In this document: piece after piece, positions 30,382 through 39,646 of the stretch
How positions within the stretch are numbered: the stretch's first letter is position 1
Layout of the letters: each line of letters starts with the position of its first letter
Assembly (NCBI RefSeq): GCF_024171735.1
Contig: NZ_JAMTCH010000003.1
Location: 1,662,841-1,726,840, forward strand
Direction: 5' to 3'
DNA from: Prauserella alba
GTDB taxonomy: Bacteria > Actinomycetota > Actinomycetes > Mycobacteriales > Pseudonocardiaceae
DNA: 64,000 nucleotides
Notes under the pieces: model-generated
Told to the model about the DNA's origin: nothing
What the model saw: only the letters and a program-made list of their open reading frames with translations
The model's database searches: none
Program-made: the position numbers and the translations under genes

Positions 30382-31957
30382 GCGGCAGTTCGGGGCGGCG
30401 CACGTCGGGCCGCCGCCACGCGGCCACCAGGCCCAGCGGGTCGGGTTTGAGCAGGGACGCGGCCGCGTACAGGCTCGCCGCGACGACGCCCAGGATGAAC
30501 CACCAGTGGTACAGGCTCTGTTCGCCCGTCGGGTAGTACACGAGCACGAGGAACACGCTGATCCCGACCACCGCGGCCAGGTGGGTCCGCTTCCACCGGA
30601 ACAGCGCCAGGATCATGAAGCCCCAGGTGAGGTACCACGGCAGTGTCGGCGGCGCGAAGATCGCCACCGTCAGCAGCGCGATCCCCATCCGGAAGATCGT
30701 GGTGTTGGCGTCACCGTGGCGTGCCAGCCACCACTGCCGCACGGCGATGGCGGCGAGCGCCAGCCAGCCGAGACCGCGCGCCACGTCGATGAACGGCCCC
30801 GGCGGCACGTCGACGATCGTCTTCACGAGGGTGTGCACGGCCTCGCCGACACCGCTCGGGAAGTTCAGCCAGTTGACGATGATCTGCGGTGCGGACAGGC
30901 CGGCGAACCAGCCGAGGTTGAACGAACCGAGCGAGGCCCAGGTGCCGGCGACGAACACCACGCCGAAGATGCCCAGCGAGGGAGTCACGGCGGCGACGAA
31001 GCGCCGGAACAGGCTGCGCTCCGGCGGCAGGTGGTTGGCCCAGATCCACACCAGGAACGGCAGGGCGATCGCAGCCGTCGGCTTGATCAGCATCCCGACC
31101 GTGACGAGCGCGATGGCGAGCGCGTGCTTGCGTTCGAGGGCCAGCAGCACCCCGACAGCGAGGAAACCGAGCATCAGCAGGTCGTTGTGGGGACCGCCGA
31201 CGAGGTGGATGACCATCATCGGGCTGGCCACCGCGAGCCACATCGTGACCGCGAGGTTGCCGCCGAGCTTGCGGACGAGTTTCGGCAGCGCCCACAGCAC
31301 GGCGGCCAGGCCCACCAGCAGGACGAGCCGGGTGACGATCACGCCTGCGATCATGTTCTCGCCCGTGGCGCCCACGATGTGCTGCGAGATCCACAGGAAC
31401 AGCGGGCCGTACGGTGCGGGCGTCGTCTGCCACAGCGGATGCACGTTCTCCACGACCGTGGGCAGTGTGTCGAGCGCGGCCGGACCGTAGGCGTACGGAT
31501 CGAGCCCGTGCAGCAGTTGCGCGCCCTGGCCCAGGTAGGAGAAGACGTCCCGGGTGAACAGCGGCGGCGCGACGAGCAGCGGCGCCATCCAGGACAGCGC
31601 GGCGATCACCACCGGGCGGGCGCCGATCAGCCCCGCCAGCACGTACCGGCCGAGCCGGACCCACGCCCACACGACGAGGCCGAACCCGGCGTACAGCAAC
31701 CCGGTCATCAGGACCTGGCCGTGGCCGTACCGGATCCACGACAGCGGGCCCTCGCTGAGCACCGGGTCGTGCACCAGTACCCCGGCGGCACCGAACGACG
31801 CGATCAGCACCAGCACGCTGCCGACCACGCCCATGAGCGTGGTGCGCAGCGGAAACCGTCCCGGGACGCGCTCGGCGTCGGCCGGGATGAACGTGTCCGC
31901 AAGGCCCTTACCGGTCCGGGTTCCGGCGCCGGGCACGGGGTCTGTGGTGGTCGCCAT
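30350..31957 (-). CDS. mptB: Polyprenol-phosphomannose-dependent alpha-1,6-mannosyltransferase, MptB-like
   Basis: 535 aa GT-C glycosyltransferase with about 12-13 membrane helices. The diagnostic first extracytoplasmic loop (PLFTRDVFSYLGQGAQLLHG, DPYAYGP) carries the acidic residue used by GT-C enzymes; further blocks are PYGPLFLW and GGPHNDLLMLG. In mycobacteria and corynebacteria MptB starts the alpha-1,6-mannan backbone of lipomannan using polyprenyl-phosphomannose. Whether this organism makes lipomannan cannot be seen here. Pro/Arg-rich termini are cytoplasmic. Convergent 32-bp overlap with the preceding gene. Confidence 0.88.
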   Translation of the reverse strand: MATTTDPVPGAGTRTGKGLADTFIPADAERVPGRFPLRTTLMGVVGSVLVLIASFGAAGVLVHDPVLSEGPLSWIRYGHGQVLMTGLLYAGFGLVVWAWVRLGRYVLAGLIGARPVVIAALSWMAPLLVAPPLFTRDVFSYLGQGAQLLHGLDPYAYGPAALDTLPTVVENVHPLWQTTPAPYGPLFLWISQHIVGATGENMIAGVIVTRLVLLVGLAAVLWALPKLVRKLGGNLAVTMWLAVASPMMVIHLVGGPHNDLLMLGFLAVGVLLALERKHALAIALVTVGMLIKPTAAIALPFLVWIWANHLPPERSLFRRFVAAVTPSLGIFGVVFVAGTWASLGSFNLGWFAGLSAPQIIVNWLNFPSGVGEAVHTLVKTIVDVPPGPFIDVARGLGWLALAAIAVRQWWLARHGDANTTIFRMGIALLTVAIFAPPTLPWYLTWGFMILALFRWKRTHLAAVVGISVFLVLVYYPTGEQSLYHWWFILGVVAASLYAAASLLKPDPLGLVAAWRRPDVRRPELPLSSPTSRSTR

Positions 31958-32067
31958 ACTAGGTTTCGAGGTTACACACCACGTTCGGACGCCCTGATAT
32001 CACCCGACGTATCCGGCGTCACTACGCGTATCGGCGTATTCCGATGGTGCGAGGCTCGCGACCGCGT

Positions 32068-33705
32068 TCAACCCGCGTACCGGGCGTCGTCCGGCCCGGG
32101 TGACGGCAGTGCCGCGAGCAGCTTCTTCGTGTACTCGTGGTGCGGTTCCAGCAGCACCTGTTCCACGGGGCCGACCTCGACGAGCTCTCCCCGGAACATC
32201 ACCGCCACCCGGTCGGCGATGTTCCACGCGAGGCCCAGGTCGTGGGTGATCACCAGCGCGGCCAGGCCCAGCTGCCTGCGCAGTCGCAACAGCAACCCGA
32301 GGATCTCCCCGCGCACCGAGGCGTCCAGCGACGCGACCGGTTCGTCGGCCACCAGCACACTCGGATTCAGAGCCAGGGCACCGGCGATCACGACACGTTG
32401 GCGCTGGCCCCCGGAGAGTTCGTGCGGCAGCCGCGTCAGATACCGCTCGGCCGGCCTGAGTTCGGCGGCCTCCAGCGCGGCCACGACGATGTCACGCTCG
32501 TTTCCGCCGAGTCGGTGGATGCGCGGGCCTTCGGCCACGGACTCGTACACGGTGTGCCGCGGGTTGAGCGCGCTGCTCGGGTCCTGCAGCACGAGCTGGA
32601 CGTGGCGCCGGTAGTCCCGCAGTCCGGATGCGGAGGCCGGCACGGGCCTGCCGTCGTGGTGCACCTCGCCCGACGTCGGCTGCTGCAGGCCGAGCAGGGT
32701 CCTGGCGAGCGTGGTCTTGCCCGAACCGGACTGCCCGACGAGCGCGACGATCTCGTCCCGCTGCACGTCGAGATCGACGCCGTCCACCGCGGCCACGGCG
32801 GTCCCGGTGCGGTCGCGGAAATGCACCCGCAGGTTCCGCGCCGACAGCAGCACCGGCTGCTGCGGGTCCCGCTCCCCCTCCGGCGGCAGTGGCTCCGACG
32901 TGGCGGGCGCGTACCGCGACGCCGGGTCGCCGACCTCGGGGAACGCGGCGGCGAGGGCCCGCGTGTGTTCGTGGTGCGGTGCCGTGATGACGTCCTTCGC
33001 GTCACCGGTCTCGACGATGCGCCCCTGGTACATGACGGCGATGCGGCTGCAGGCCGAGGCGAGTACCGACAGGTCGTGGGTGATGAACACGAGGCCGATC
33101 CCGCGCTCGGCAACCAGCCTGCCGAGCAGGTCGAGGACCTGCGCCTGCACGATCACGTCGAGCGCGGTCGTCGGTTCGTCGGCGATGACGAGCCGCGGAT
33201 CGCACGCCAGGGCCATGGCGATCATGACGCGCTGCTTCTGCCCGCCGGACAGCTCGTGCGGGTAGGCCCGCGCCTTCGCGGGCGGGAGGTCCACCTGTTC
33301 GAGCAGTTCGCGCACGCGCGTGTCGATCTCGGTCGCGCTCGCCCCGGTGTGCAGCCGGAGCGGTTCGGCGATCTGCCTGCCGACCCGCTGCACCGGGTTG
33401 AGCGCGTGCATCGCCCCCTGGAACACGACCGACGCCTCGGACCAGCGTGCGGCCCGCAGCCTGCCCCAGCGCATCGCGGCGACGTCCTCGCCGTCGAGCA
33501 GGACCCGGCCGGTGACGGTCGCCGACTTCGGCAGCAGCCGCAGCACGCCGGCGACGACGGTGGACTTGCCGGACCCGGACTCGCCGGCGATGCCGAGGGT
33601 CTCGCCCGGCTGCAGGGTCAGGTCGACGCCGCGTACGGCCTGGAGGTCGCCCTCGCCGGTCCGGTACGTGACGCCGAGGTCCTGCAGTTCGAGTAGCGGT
33701 GTCAC
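32068..33705 (-). CDS. Peptide/nickel-type ABC transporter, fused double ATPase
   Basis: 545 aa with two complete nucleotide-binding domains, equivalent to DppD and DppF in one chain. Domain 1: Walker A GESGSGKST, signature LSGGQKQR, Walker B LVIADEPTTALD. Domain 2 (from about residue 285): GQSGSGKTT, LSGGQRQR, VLVADEPVASLD. Each ends with the oligopeptide-transporter C-terminal extension (PHHEHTRAL and PHHEYTKKLLAALP). The GTG at 33705 overlaps the upstream permease stop (GTGA). Cytoplasmic engine of the importer. Confidence 0.95.
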   Translation of the reverse strand: MTPLLELQDLGVTYRTGEGDLQAVRGVDLTLQPGETLGIAGESGSGKSTVVAGVLRLLPKSATVTGRVLLDGEDVAAMRWGRLRAARWSEASVVFQGAMHALNPVQRVGRQIAEPLRLHTGASATEIDTRVRELLEQVDLPPAKARAYPHELSGGQKQRVMIAMALACDPRLVIADEPTTALDVIVQAQVLDLLGRLVAERGIGLVFITHDLSVLASACSRIAVMYQGRIVETGDAKDVITAPHHEHTRALAAAFPEVGDPASRYAPATSEPLPPEGERDPQQPVLLSARNLRVHFRDRTGTAVAAVDGVDLDVQRDEIVALVGQSGSGKTTLARTLLGLQQPTSGEVHHDGRPVPASASGLRDYRRHVQLVLQDPSSALNPRHTVYESVAEGPRIHRLGGNERDIVVAALEAAELRPAERYLTRLPHELSGGQRQRVVIAGALALNPSVLVADEPVASLDASVRGEILGLLLRLRRQLGLAALVITHDLGLAWNIADRVAVMFRGELVEVGPVEQVLLEPHHEYTKKLLAALPSPGPDDARYAG

Positions 33706-34583
33706 CGGTCCCCCTTCAGGCGCGGGTCGAGCACGGTCTCCAGCGCGCGTCCCACGAGGGTGAACGACAGCACCACCAGCACGATCGCGACGCCGGGTGG
33801 CAGCAGATACCACCAGGCACCCGCCGTCACCGCGCCCGACTGGTTCGCACGGTCGAGCATCGACCCCCACGAGATCTCGGGGCCGGACATGCCCAGGAAC
33901 GCCAACGTCGATTCGGCGATGATCGACCCGCCGACGACGAGGGTCGTGTTCGCGAACACCAGCGGCAGCACCGACGGGAGCACGTGGTTGCCGATGATGT
34001 GCGTGTGCCCGCCGCCCAGCGCCTTCGACCGTTCGATGTAGGGCCTGCTCTCCACCGCCAGCGTCTGCGCCCGCACCAGTCGCGCGGTGGTCGGCCACGA
34101 CGTGATGCCGATCGCCATGATCACGGTCCACATCGATTTGGGCAGCACGGCCATCAGCACCGCTGCCAGCACCAGTGCCGGCAGCACGAGGAAGAAGTCG
34201 GTGATGCGCATCAGCACCGCCGAGATCCACCCGCCGAAGTGCGCCGACACCACGCCGACGAGCGTGCCCACGACCACCGACAGCAGGGTCGCCGCGAATC
34301 CGACCAGCAGGGACACCCGCGCGCCCCACAGCGTCAGCAACAGCACCGATCGTCCGGACTCGTCCGTGCCGAGCCAGTACTCACCGCTCGGCGGCTCCAG
34401 CGACCCGCCCGTCGCGCTGACGACGTCGAGGCCGTCCTGATCGATCAGCAGCGGCGCCAGCAGCGAGAACGCCACGAGCAGTGCGATGAACGCGGCCCCG
34501 AAGAGTCCGCCGCGGTTGGTCCGGAACCGCCGCCACCCCTGCGCCGCGGCCGCGCGCCTGCGTGCCCACACCGGCGCGCTCAT
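33702..34583 (-). CDS. Peptide-type ABC transporter permease (DppC/OppC-like)
   Basis: 293 aa with an N-terminal anchor helix (GGLFGAAFIALLVAFSLLAPL) and a five-helix BPD_transp_1 core. The inner-membrane coupling loop carries the EAA-like RSKALGGGHTHIIGNHVLPS. The LGTDESGRSV motif before helix 2 is typical of the DppC side. ATG 34583 overlaps the stop of the partner permease (ATGA), and its own stop overlaps the ATPase start, so the set is stoichiometrically coupled. Confidence 0.95.
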   Translation of the reverse strand: MSAPVWARRRAAAAQGWRRFRTNRGGLFGAAFIALLVAFSLLAPLLIDQDGLDVVSATGGSLEPPSGEYWLGTDESGRSVLLLTLWGARVSLLVGFAATLLSVVVGTLVGVVSAHFGGWISAVLMRITDFFLVLPALVLAAVLMAVLPKSMWTVIMAIGITSWPTTARLVRAQTLAVESRPYIERSKALGGGHTHIIGNHVLPSVLPLVFANTTLVVGGSIIAESTLAFLGMSGPEISWGSMLDRANQSGAVTAGAWWYLLPPGVAIVLVVLSFTLVGRALETVLDPRLKGDR

Positions 34584-35599
34584 GAGGCACGCACCCGCGG
34601 GTCGACGACGCGGTACAGCAGGTCCGCGACCAGGTTCATCACGATCACCGAACCGGCCAGGATCACGAACACTCCTTGCAGTACGGGCAGATCGGGTCCG
34701 CGTAGTGCCTCGTAGGTCAGCAGGCCGAGCCCCGGCCAGGAGAACACGGCCTCGACGGTCACCGTTCCGGACACGACCATGCCGAACTGCAGGAAGATCA
34801 GGGTCATGGTCGGCAGCAGTGCGTTGGGCACCGCGTGCCGCCTGCGCACCAGATCGTCGCGGAGTCCCTTGGCCCTGGCCGTCCGCAGATAGTCGGCGCC
34901 CATCTCTTCGAGCAGGGATGAGCGCATGACCAGCATGTACTGGGCGTAGATCACCAGCAGCAACGTCAGGCACGGCAGCGTCAGATGCCACCCGACGTCG
35001 AGGGCCTGCATGACGAACCCGTTCGGCGGGTCGACCGAGGTCATGCCGCGGCTCGGGAACACGCCCTGCGTGGCGATGAGCAGCAGCAGGCCGAGCCAGA
35101 ACTGCGGCATCGACCACAGCGCGAGGGTGATGCCGGTCTGCGTACGGTCGAACAGCCCGCCCCTCCGCCACGCCGCGCGGACCCCGAGCCAGAGCCCCAG
35201 CACCACGGCCAGCGCCGTCGCGGTCCCGACCAGCAGCAGGGTGGGCCAGACCCGTTCGGCGATCATGGCGCCCACCGGCCTGCGGTACATGTAGGACGTG
35301 CCGAAGTCGCCCTGCAGCAGCCCGCCCACGTAGTCGAGGAACTGTTGCCAGACGGGCTGGTCCAGTCCCAGTCGTTCGCGCAGGTGGGCGAGTTGCTCCG
35401 GGCCGGTCGGGCGTTCCCGCGTCATCGTGACGAGCGGGTCGCCGGGGATCATCCGGAACAGGAAGAACCCCAGCGCCACGACGAAAACGAGGCTCACCAG
35501 CGCGCCGCCGACCTTTCCCGCGACGTACCGCACCGTGGAGGTGCCGCTGCGCCGTTCGTCGGGGTCGGCGGCGTGCTGGTCGGTCGGGCCAGTGGTCAC
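34580..35599 (-). CDS. Peptide-type ABC transporter permease (DppB/OppB-like)
   Basis: 339 aa. N-terminal helix VSLVFVVALGFFLFRMIPGDP is the DppB hallmark, followed by RERLGLDQPVWQQF, five further helices and the EAA loop YLRTARAKGLRDDLVRRRHAVPN. It pairs with the DppC-type permease in the next gene. GTG start, 10 bases after the binding-protein gene stop; no separate promoter is apparent. Confidence 0.95.
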   Translation of the reverse strand: MTTGPTDQHAADPDERRSGTSTVRYVAGKVGGALVSLVFVVALGFFLFRMIPGDPLVTMTRERPTGPEQLAHLRERLGLDQPVWQQFLDYVGGLLQGDFGTSYMYRRPVGAMIAERVWPTLLLVGTATALAVVLGLWLGVRAAWRRGGLFDRTQTGITLALWSMPQFWLGLLLLIATQGVFPSRGMTSVDPPNGFVMQALDVGWHLTLPCLTLLLVIYAQYMLVMRSSLLEEMGADYLRTARAKGLRDDLVRRRHAVPNALLPTMTLIFLQFGMVVSGTVTVEAVFSWPGLGLLTYEALRGPDLPVLQGVFVILAGSVIVMNLVADLLYRVVDPRVRAS

Positions 35600-35609
35600 C
35601 GGCTGTTAC

Positions 35610-37427
35610 CTACTCCCGGTCGTCCGCGGAACCCTTGCGGCGCGCCAGCATCGTGCCGCCGCCGGCGAGCACGACCAGCGCGACCGCGCCGATGGCCACC
35701 CACGCGCCGGTCGGCATGCCGCCACCCTCACCGCCGCCGACCGGCCGGGCTCCCGCGAATCCCCAGTACCCGGTCTGCTCCATGATGACGCCCTCGCCCT
35801 TCGGCTGCCGGGGAAAGCCGTCCCACCGGTCGGAGCGGTACGCCTCGAGGGCCTGCTCGTAGGCGATGACGACGCTCGGTGCCGCCTTGTAGTACATCTC
35901 CTGGGCCTGCGTGACGGCCTCGGCGCGCTTGTCGGTGTCCATCTCGGCGAGTTGCCGGCGGTAGAGCTCGTCGTAGGCGGGGTCGCAGTAGAACGCGCTG
36001 CTCGTGCCGTTGCCGTCCGAGGTGGGCAGCGCATCGCACGTCTGCTTCGCGAGGATGTAGTCCGGGTCGGGATTCGTGCCCCAGCCGGACAGGGCCAGGT
36101 CGTAGTTGGCCGCGGTGGTCTGCTCGTCGACCTGGTTGTCGGACACCAGGTTCTTCGTGACGCGGATGCCGACGTCACCGAGCCAGCCCGCGATGAAGTC
36201 GGCGGCGCGGACGTCGAAATCCTCACTGGAGCGCCCCGTCAGGCGCAGTTCGAGGGGCCTGCCGTCGTCGTCGCGGCGGATGCCGTCGGGCCCCTTCTCG
36301 TAGCCGGCCTCGTCCAGCATCCGGTTCGCGCGGCCGGGGTCGTGCGTGTACTTGTCCTCTTCGGACGGCTCGTAGTGGAATTTGTCGTAGATCGGTGGCA
36401 CGAGGCCGCCGGGCAGTTGGCCGTACCCGCCGAGCACGCGGTCGACGAGCGTCTTGGGGTCGATCGCGTAGGCGATCGCCTGCCGCACCTGTTGCTTGCG
36501 CAGCGCGGGGTGGCCGTTGCCGATGCTCTCGCCGCCCCGGGTCTCGGCCCCGGGGTTGATCATGAGTTCGCTGAACCGGCGTCCGTTGGCGGAGTTCGTG
36601 GTGATGCCGTCGCTGCCTTCGAGCGTCTCGAACTGTGCCGGGGTGAGCCGGTTGACGAAGTCCACCTCGCCGCTCTGCAGCGCCGAGACCGCGGCGTCGG
36701 CGTTCTCGAACCGGATGAACTGCAGTTCGTCGACCGCGACGTCACTGCGCCAGAATCGATCGTTGGCTTCGAGCTTGACGAACCGGTTGGGCTGGTACTC
36801 GCTGATCACGAACGGGCCGCTGCCCACGCCGACGTACTCGAGCGTGTCGGTCTTCGGGGCGGCGAAGTCCTCCACGTCCGACCAGACGTGCTCGGGAACG
36901 ATCGGGATGTCGAGGGCGGTCATGCTCGCCTGCGGTTCGGAGGTCCGGACCTCGACCGTGTCCTCGTCCGGGGTGGTGACCTTCTCGAAGTTCTCGACGT
37001 AACTGCCGTTGGCCTCCGCGGCCACCGGGTCGTTCATGATCTTCTCGAGGGTGAACTTCACGTCCTCCGACGTGACGTCCTCACCGTCGGACCAGGTCAC
37101 GTCCGGGTTGACCGTGTAGGTCCAGGTCAGCCCGTCCTCCGACGACTCCCACTCCGAGGCCACTCCCGGGGACGGGGTGGCGTCCTCGGCCGAGGGCGGC
37201 GTCATGAACTCCCAGGTCATCCGGCCGATCATCGTGCTGGAGGCGAAGCTCGCCGTGAACGGATTCAGGTGGTCGATCTCCTGCACCAATGCGACACGGA
37301 GTACCGACCGCTCGTCGTCGCCGGTCTCCTGCGCGCCGGCCGCGGGAGTGAACGGCCCCGCCACGAGCAGGGGTGTCAGCGCGGCGGCGGATACGGCTCT
37401 GCCGCGGCGGGATCGAGCTGTTCGCAC
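35610..37427 (-). CDS. ABC transporter substrate-binding protein (SBP_bac_5), membrane-anchored
   Basis: 605 aa from GTG 37427, which has GAGGTG 5 nt upstream. An N-terminal signal peptide (RTARSRRGRAVSAAALTPLL...AAGAQ) lacks a lipobox Cys. The mature protein is a DppA/OppA-type peptide binder (LNPFTASFASSTMIGRMTWE, LRKQQVRQAIAYAIDP). Instead of a lipid anchor, the last 35 residues form a transmembrane helix (WVAIGAVALVVLAGGGTML) and a basic tail, so it is tethered by its C-terminus. First gene of the importer operon, behind a strong promoter. Ligand probably peptides; nickel or others cannot be excluded. Confidence 0.93.
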   Translation of the reverse strand: MRTARSRRGRAVSAAALTPLLVAGPFTPAAGAQETGDDERSVLRVALVQEIDHLNPFTASFASSTMIGRMTWEFMTPPSAEDATPSPGVASEWESSEDGLTWTYTVNPDVTWSDGEDVTSEDVKFTLEKIMNDPVAAEANGSYVENFEKVTTPDEDTVEVRTSEPQASMTALDIPIVPEHVWSDVEDFAAPKTDTLEYVGVGSGPFVISEYQPNRFVKLEANDRFWRSDVAVDELQFIRFENADAAVSALQSGEVDFVNRLTPAQFETLEGSDGITTNSANGRRFSELMINPGAETRGGESIGNGHPALRKQQVRQAIAYAIDPKTLVDRVLGGYGQLPGGLVPPIYDKFHYEPSEEDKYTHDPGRANRMLDEAGYEKGPDGIRRDDDGRPLELRLTGRSSEDFDVRAADFIAGWLGDVGIRVTKNLVSDNQVDEQTTAANYDLALSGWGTNPDPDYILAKQTCDALPTSDGNGTSSAFYCDPAYDELYRRQLAEMDTDKRAEAVTQAQEMYYKAAPSVVIAYEQALEAYRSDRWDGFPRQPKGEGVIMEQTGYWGFAGARPVGGGEGGGMPTGAWVAIGAVALVVLAGGGTMLARRKGSADDRE

Positions 37428-37470
37428 GTTGCACCTCGTTGTCGACTGAGCGGATGACCCGAAGCGCAAA

Positions 37471-37500
37471 AAGTAACCACCCCCGCGAACATGATGTCAA
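37471..37500 (-). promoter_or_regulatory. Sigma-70-type promoter of the peptide importer operon
   Basis: On the reverse strand a perfect TTGACA (37500-37495) is followed, after 18 bases, by TTACTT (37476-37471). It lies 44 bases before the binding-protein start and is the only consensus -35 hexamer I found in the window's intergenic regions. Confidence 0.65.
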
Positions 37501-37602
37501 CGTTTTACACACGGGTTGCTCACCGGAAACAGACGGAAGTAGGAACGTCGCCCGGAAAGGACGTGCCCGCGTCAGGGCGCGGTGCGCCGGTGGGCCGGAC
37601 CG

Positions 37603-37986
37603 TCAGTGCGGCGCGAGCCCATGCTGGATGAGCGCTTCCTCCAGTTCGAGCCGCGCGATGTCCCGGTCGATGCCCGTCGCCTCGTCGAGTCGGTCTGCCG
37701 GGATGTCGGCGATCGCGCAGGCCTCGGCCAGCACCGCGTCGTAGCGGGCGCAGGCTTCGTCCCGGTGGAAGCGGGACGCGTCGGGTTCGAGCGTGACGAG
37801 CGCGTGGTGGGCGCGGCGCAGGTCGGCGGCCACCACTTGGACGGCGCGGCGCCGCGGGATCGGCCCTCCGGCCGCCCGGTGCCGTTGGGCGGCGCGGCGT
37901 GCGGCGCCCGGCAGCAGCACGATGAGCAGCACCACGATCGTCGGTGCCACGAAGATCGCAGCGTGCACGAGGACGCCGGTGGCCAT
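37603..37986 (-). CDS. Small hypothetical membrane protein
   Basis: 127 aa from ATG 37986. One N-terminal hydrophobic segment (GVLVHAAIFVAPTIVVLLIVLL) is followed by Arg-rich sequence and a helical cytosolic domain (RAVQVVAADLRRAHHALVTLE, DEACARYDAVLAEACAIADIP) ending in an amphipathic helix. No family recognised. Divergent from the M55 peptidase gene with 84 bp between, both with leaderless-type boxes. Confidence 0.65.
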   Translation of the reverse strand: MATGVLVHAAIFVAPTIVVLLIVLLPGAARRAAQRHRAAGGPIPRRRAVQVVAADLRRAHHALVTLEPDASRFHRDEACARYDAVLAEACAIADIPADRLDEATGIDRDIARLELEEALIQHGLAPH

Positions 37987-37991
37987 ACCCC

Positions 37992-37997
37992 AGGATA
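37992..37997 (-). promoter_or_regulatory. -10 box of a likely leaderless transcript (small membrane protein)
   Basis: Reverse-strand TATCCT ends 5 nt before the ATG at 37986. Confidence 0.4.
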
Positions 37998-38058
37998 CGA
38001 CGATTCCGGTCGAATCCGACACCGTCGGCGGCATGATCCTTTGGCCCGCCCGCCGTCG

Positions 38059-38064
38059 TAGCCT
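38059..38064 (+). promoter_or_regulatory. -10 box of a likely leaderless transcript (M55 peptidase)
   Basis: TAGCCT ends 6 nt before the ATG at 38071; identical hexamer and spacing to the PrmC-like gene at 1073. Confidence 0.5.
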
Positions 38065-38070
38065 GTGCCC

Positions 38071-38946
38071 ATGACACAGCCTGCGCCCGCGAACGAGTCC
38101 GGCCGTCCGACCCCGGGACCGCGCGTCCTGATCTCCGCCGACATGGAAGGCGTCACCGGCGTGACCTGGACCGACGACGTCGTGCCCGGCACCGAGCAGT
38201 GGCAGCGGTTCCGCGGGCTGTTCACCGGTGACGTGAACGCGGCTGTCGCGGGCCTGTGCGCGGGTGGCGCCGGCGGCGCCCTCGTCAACGAGGCACACCT
38301 GTCACAACGGAACCTGCTCCTGGAGGAGCTCGACACCCGCGCACGACTGCTGACCGGCAGGCACAAGCCGCTGTCCATGATGGAGGGTGTCGATTCCGGT
38401 GTGGACGGTGCCGTCCTGCTGGGCTACCACGCGGGTTCGGGGTGCGAGGGCGTGCTGTCCCACACCTACCTTCCCGCACACATCACGGGCGTGTGGCTCG
38501 ACGAAGTCCCAGCCAGCGAAGGCAGGCTCAACACCGCGCTGGCCGCCGAGTACGGCGTGCCGGTCCTCGTGGTCACCGGTGACGACCGGGCGTGCGCCGA
38601 CGCCGCCGAGTACGCGCCCGACGCAGAACACGTCGTCGTCAAGGAATGCGTGAGCCGGTACGCGGCGGTGTGCGACCCGCCGTCGGTCACGGCCTCCCGG
38701 ATCGCCGAGGCGGCCGAGCGGTCGATGGCCCGTGCGGGCAGGGTCGCGCCGGTCGTCGCCGCGCACCGCATCGAGATCGAGTTCGACGCCAGCCATCTCG
38801 CGCAGGCCGCCGCGGTCGTGCCGACGGTGGCCGAAACCGGCCTGCGGCGGATCGCTTTCGAGGCGGCGACGATGACCGAGGCGATGAAGGCGTTCAAGGT
38901 CGTCACCGCGATCGCCGACAGCGCGGTGCAGGGCAAGTACGGCTGA
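38071..38946 (+). CDS. M55-family D-aminopeptidase (DppA-like)
   Basis: 291 aa zinc D-aminopeptidase that releases D-amino acids from peptides. With a 16-residue N-terminal shift the residues of Bacillus DppA are matched: Asp24 and Glu26 (ISADMEGVTG), His76 (VNEAHLSQRN), His120 (GYHAG), His131 (LSHTYL) and Glu149/150 region (PASEGRLN). DppA forms a decameric ring. The usual NDSH is NEAH here. Its substrates may come from peptidoglycan turnover; the peptide importer operon is nearby but divergent in direction and separately transcribed. Confidence 0.9.
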   Translation: MTQPAPANESGRPTPGPRVLISADMEGVTGVTWTDDVVPGTEQWQRFRGLFTGDVNAAVAGLCAGGAGGALVNEAHLSQRNLLLEELDTRARLLTGRHKPLSMMEGVDSGVDGAVLLGYHAGSGCEGVLSHTYLPAHITGVWLDEVPASEGRLNTALAAEYGVPVLVVTGDDRACADAAEYAPDAEHVVVKECVSRYAAVCDPPSVTASRIAEAAERSMARAGRVAPVVAAHRIEIEFDASHLAQAAAVVPTVAETGLRRIAFEAATMTEAMKAFKVVTAIADSAVQGKYG

Positions 38947-39009
38947 GCCGGGAATCGGCCCACACCCCGGGATCGGGATCGTGCCGGCGGTGCTCGGTCC
39001 CGGCGGTGT

Positions 39010-39507
39010 TCAGTCGTCGAGGGCCTTCGTCGCCATGCCGGTGACGAGCGAGCCGATGGCGATGCCCATGACGACGTACACCAGGGCGCTGGCGACCTGC
39101 ACCTCGATCTCGACCGCGATCGTGAACGGCCACACCGCGAACACGACCGTCACCAGGCCGACGATCCAGCCGAGGAACGCCATCGGCCGGGGCGCCACCA
39201 GCAACAGCAGATGTGCCAGCACCGTTGCGAGCAGCGAACCGACGACGCCGAATCCGGCCAGCCAGACCGCGCCGATGTAGTCGACGGCCCCTTCGGCGTT
39301 CGCCGGGGCCATCACGGGAATGTCGAACACGCCGGTGACGACCAGCGTGGCGACCACCCCGACCAGCGCGGCGACGAGCGCGGTCGCGGCGCCGCCCGCC
39401 CACAGCGTGCCCGCGTTGACACGTGGCTTCGCCGAGTCCGCGTGGCGGTAGTCGCCGTGTCCGCCGTGGGACTCGTACCCGTCGGATCCGTAGTAGCTGC
39501 TCACCAT
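39010..39507 (-). CDS. DUF6069-type membrane protein
   Basis: 165 aa from ATG 39507. A hydrophilic Gly/His/Tyr-rich head (YYGSDGYESHGGHGDYRH) is followed by four membrane helices: LWAGGAATALVAALVGVVAT, AVWLAGFGVVGSLLATVLAH, MAFLGWIVGLVTVVFAVWPF and ALVYVVMGIAIGSLVTGMA. The four-helix pattern with a GVFDIPV loop matches the DUF6069 family of actinobacteria, function unknown. A TACCGT box lies 5 nt upstream. Confidence 0.75.
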   Translation of the reverse strand: MVSSYYGSDGYESHGGHGDYRHADSAKPRVNAGTLWAGGAATALVAALVGVVATLVVTGVFDIPVMAPANAEGAVDYIGAVWLAGFGVVGSLLATVLAHLLLLVAPRPMAFLGWIVGLVTVVFAVWPFTIAVEIEVQVASALVYVVMGIAIGSLVTGMATKALDD

Positions 39508-39512
39508 GCATG

Positions 39513-39518
39513 ACGGTA
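39513..39518 (-). promoter_or_regulatory. -10 box of a likely leaderless transcript (DUF6069 gene)
   Basis: Reverse-strand TACCGT ends 5 nt before the ATG at 39507. Confidence 0.4.
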
Positions 39519-39633
39519 AACGCGGTGCAGCGTGTCCGCGACTCGACGCGGTGCTCCGGCAGGGGCGGCACTCCATCAGGGGATGCCCGCCCGGGCGGCG
39601 GTGGTGTCGTCCGGACGCGCTTCCCCTGCGGTC

Positions 39634-39639
39634 TACGGT
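39634..39639 (+). promoter_or_regulatory. -10 box upstream of the FUSC gene and its small upstream frame
   Basis: TACGGT ends 7 nt before GTG 39647, the same geometry as the other leaderless starts in the window. Confidence 0.4.
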
Positions 39640-39646
39640 GTGGTGC

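Noticed and set aside
30506-32614. Forward frame of 702 codons opposite the mannosyltransferase and ATPase genes
   Set aside because: Rich in His, Gln, Arg and Asp and crosses the gap between two real genes; shadow only.
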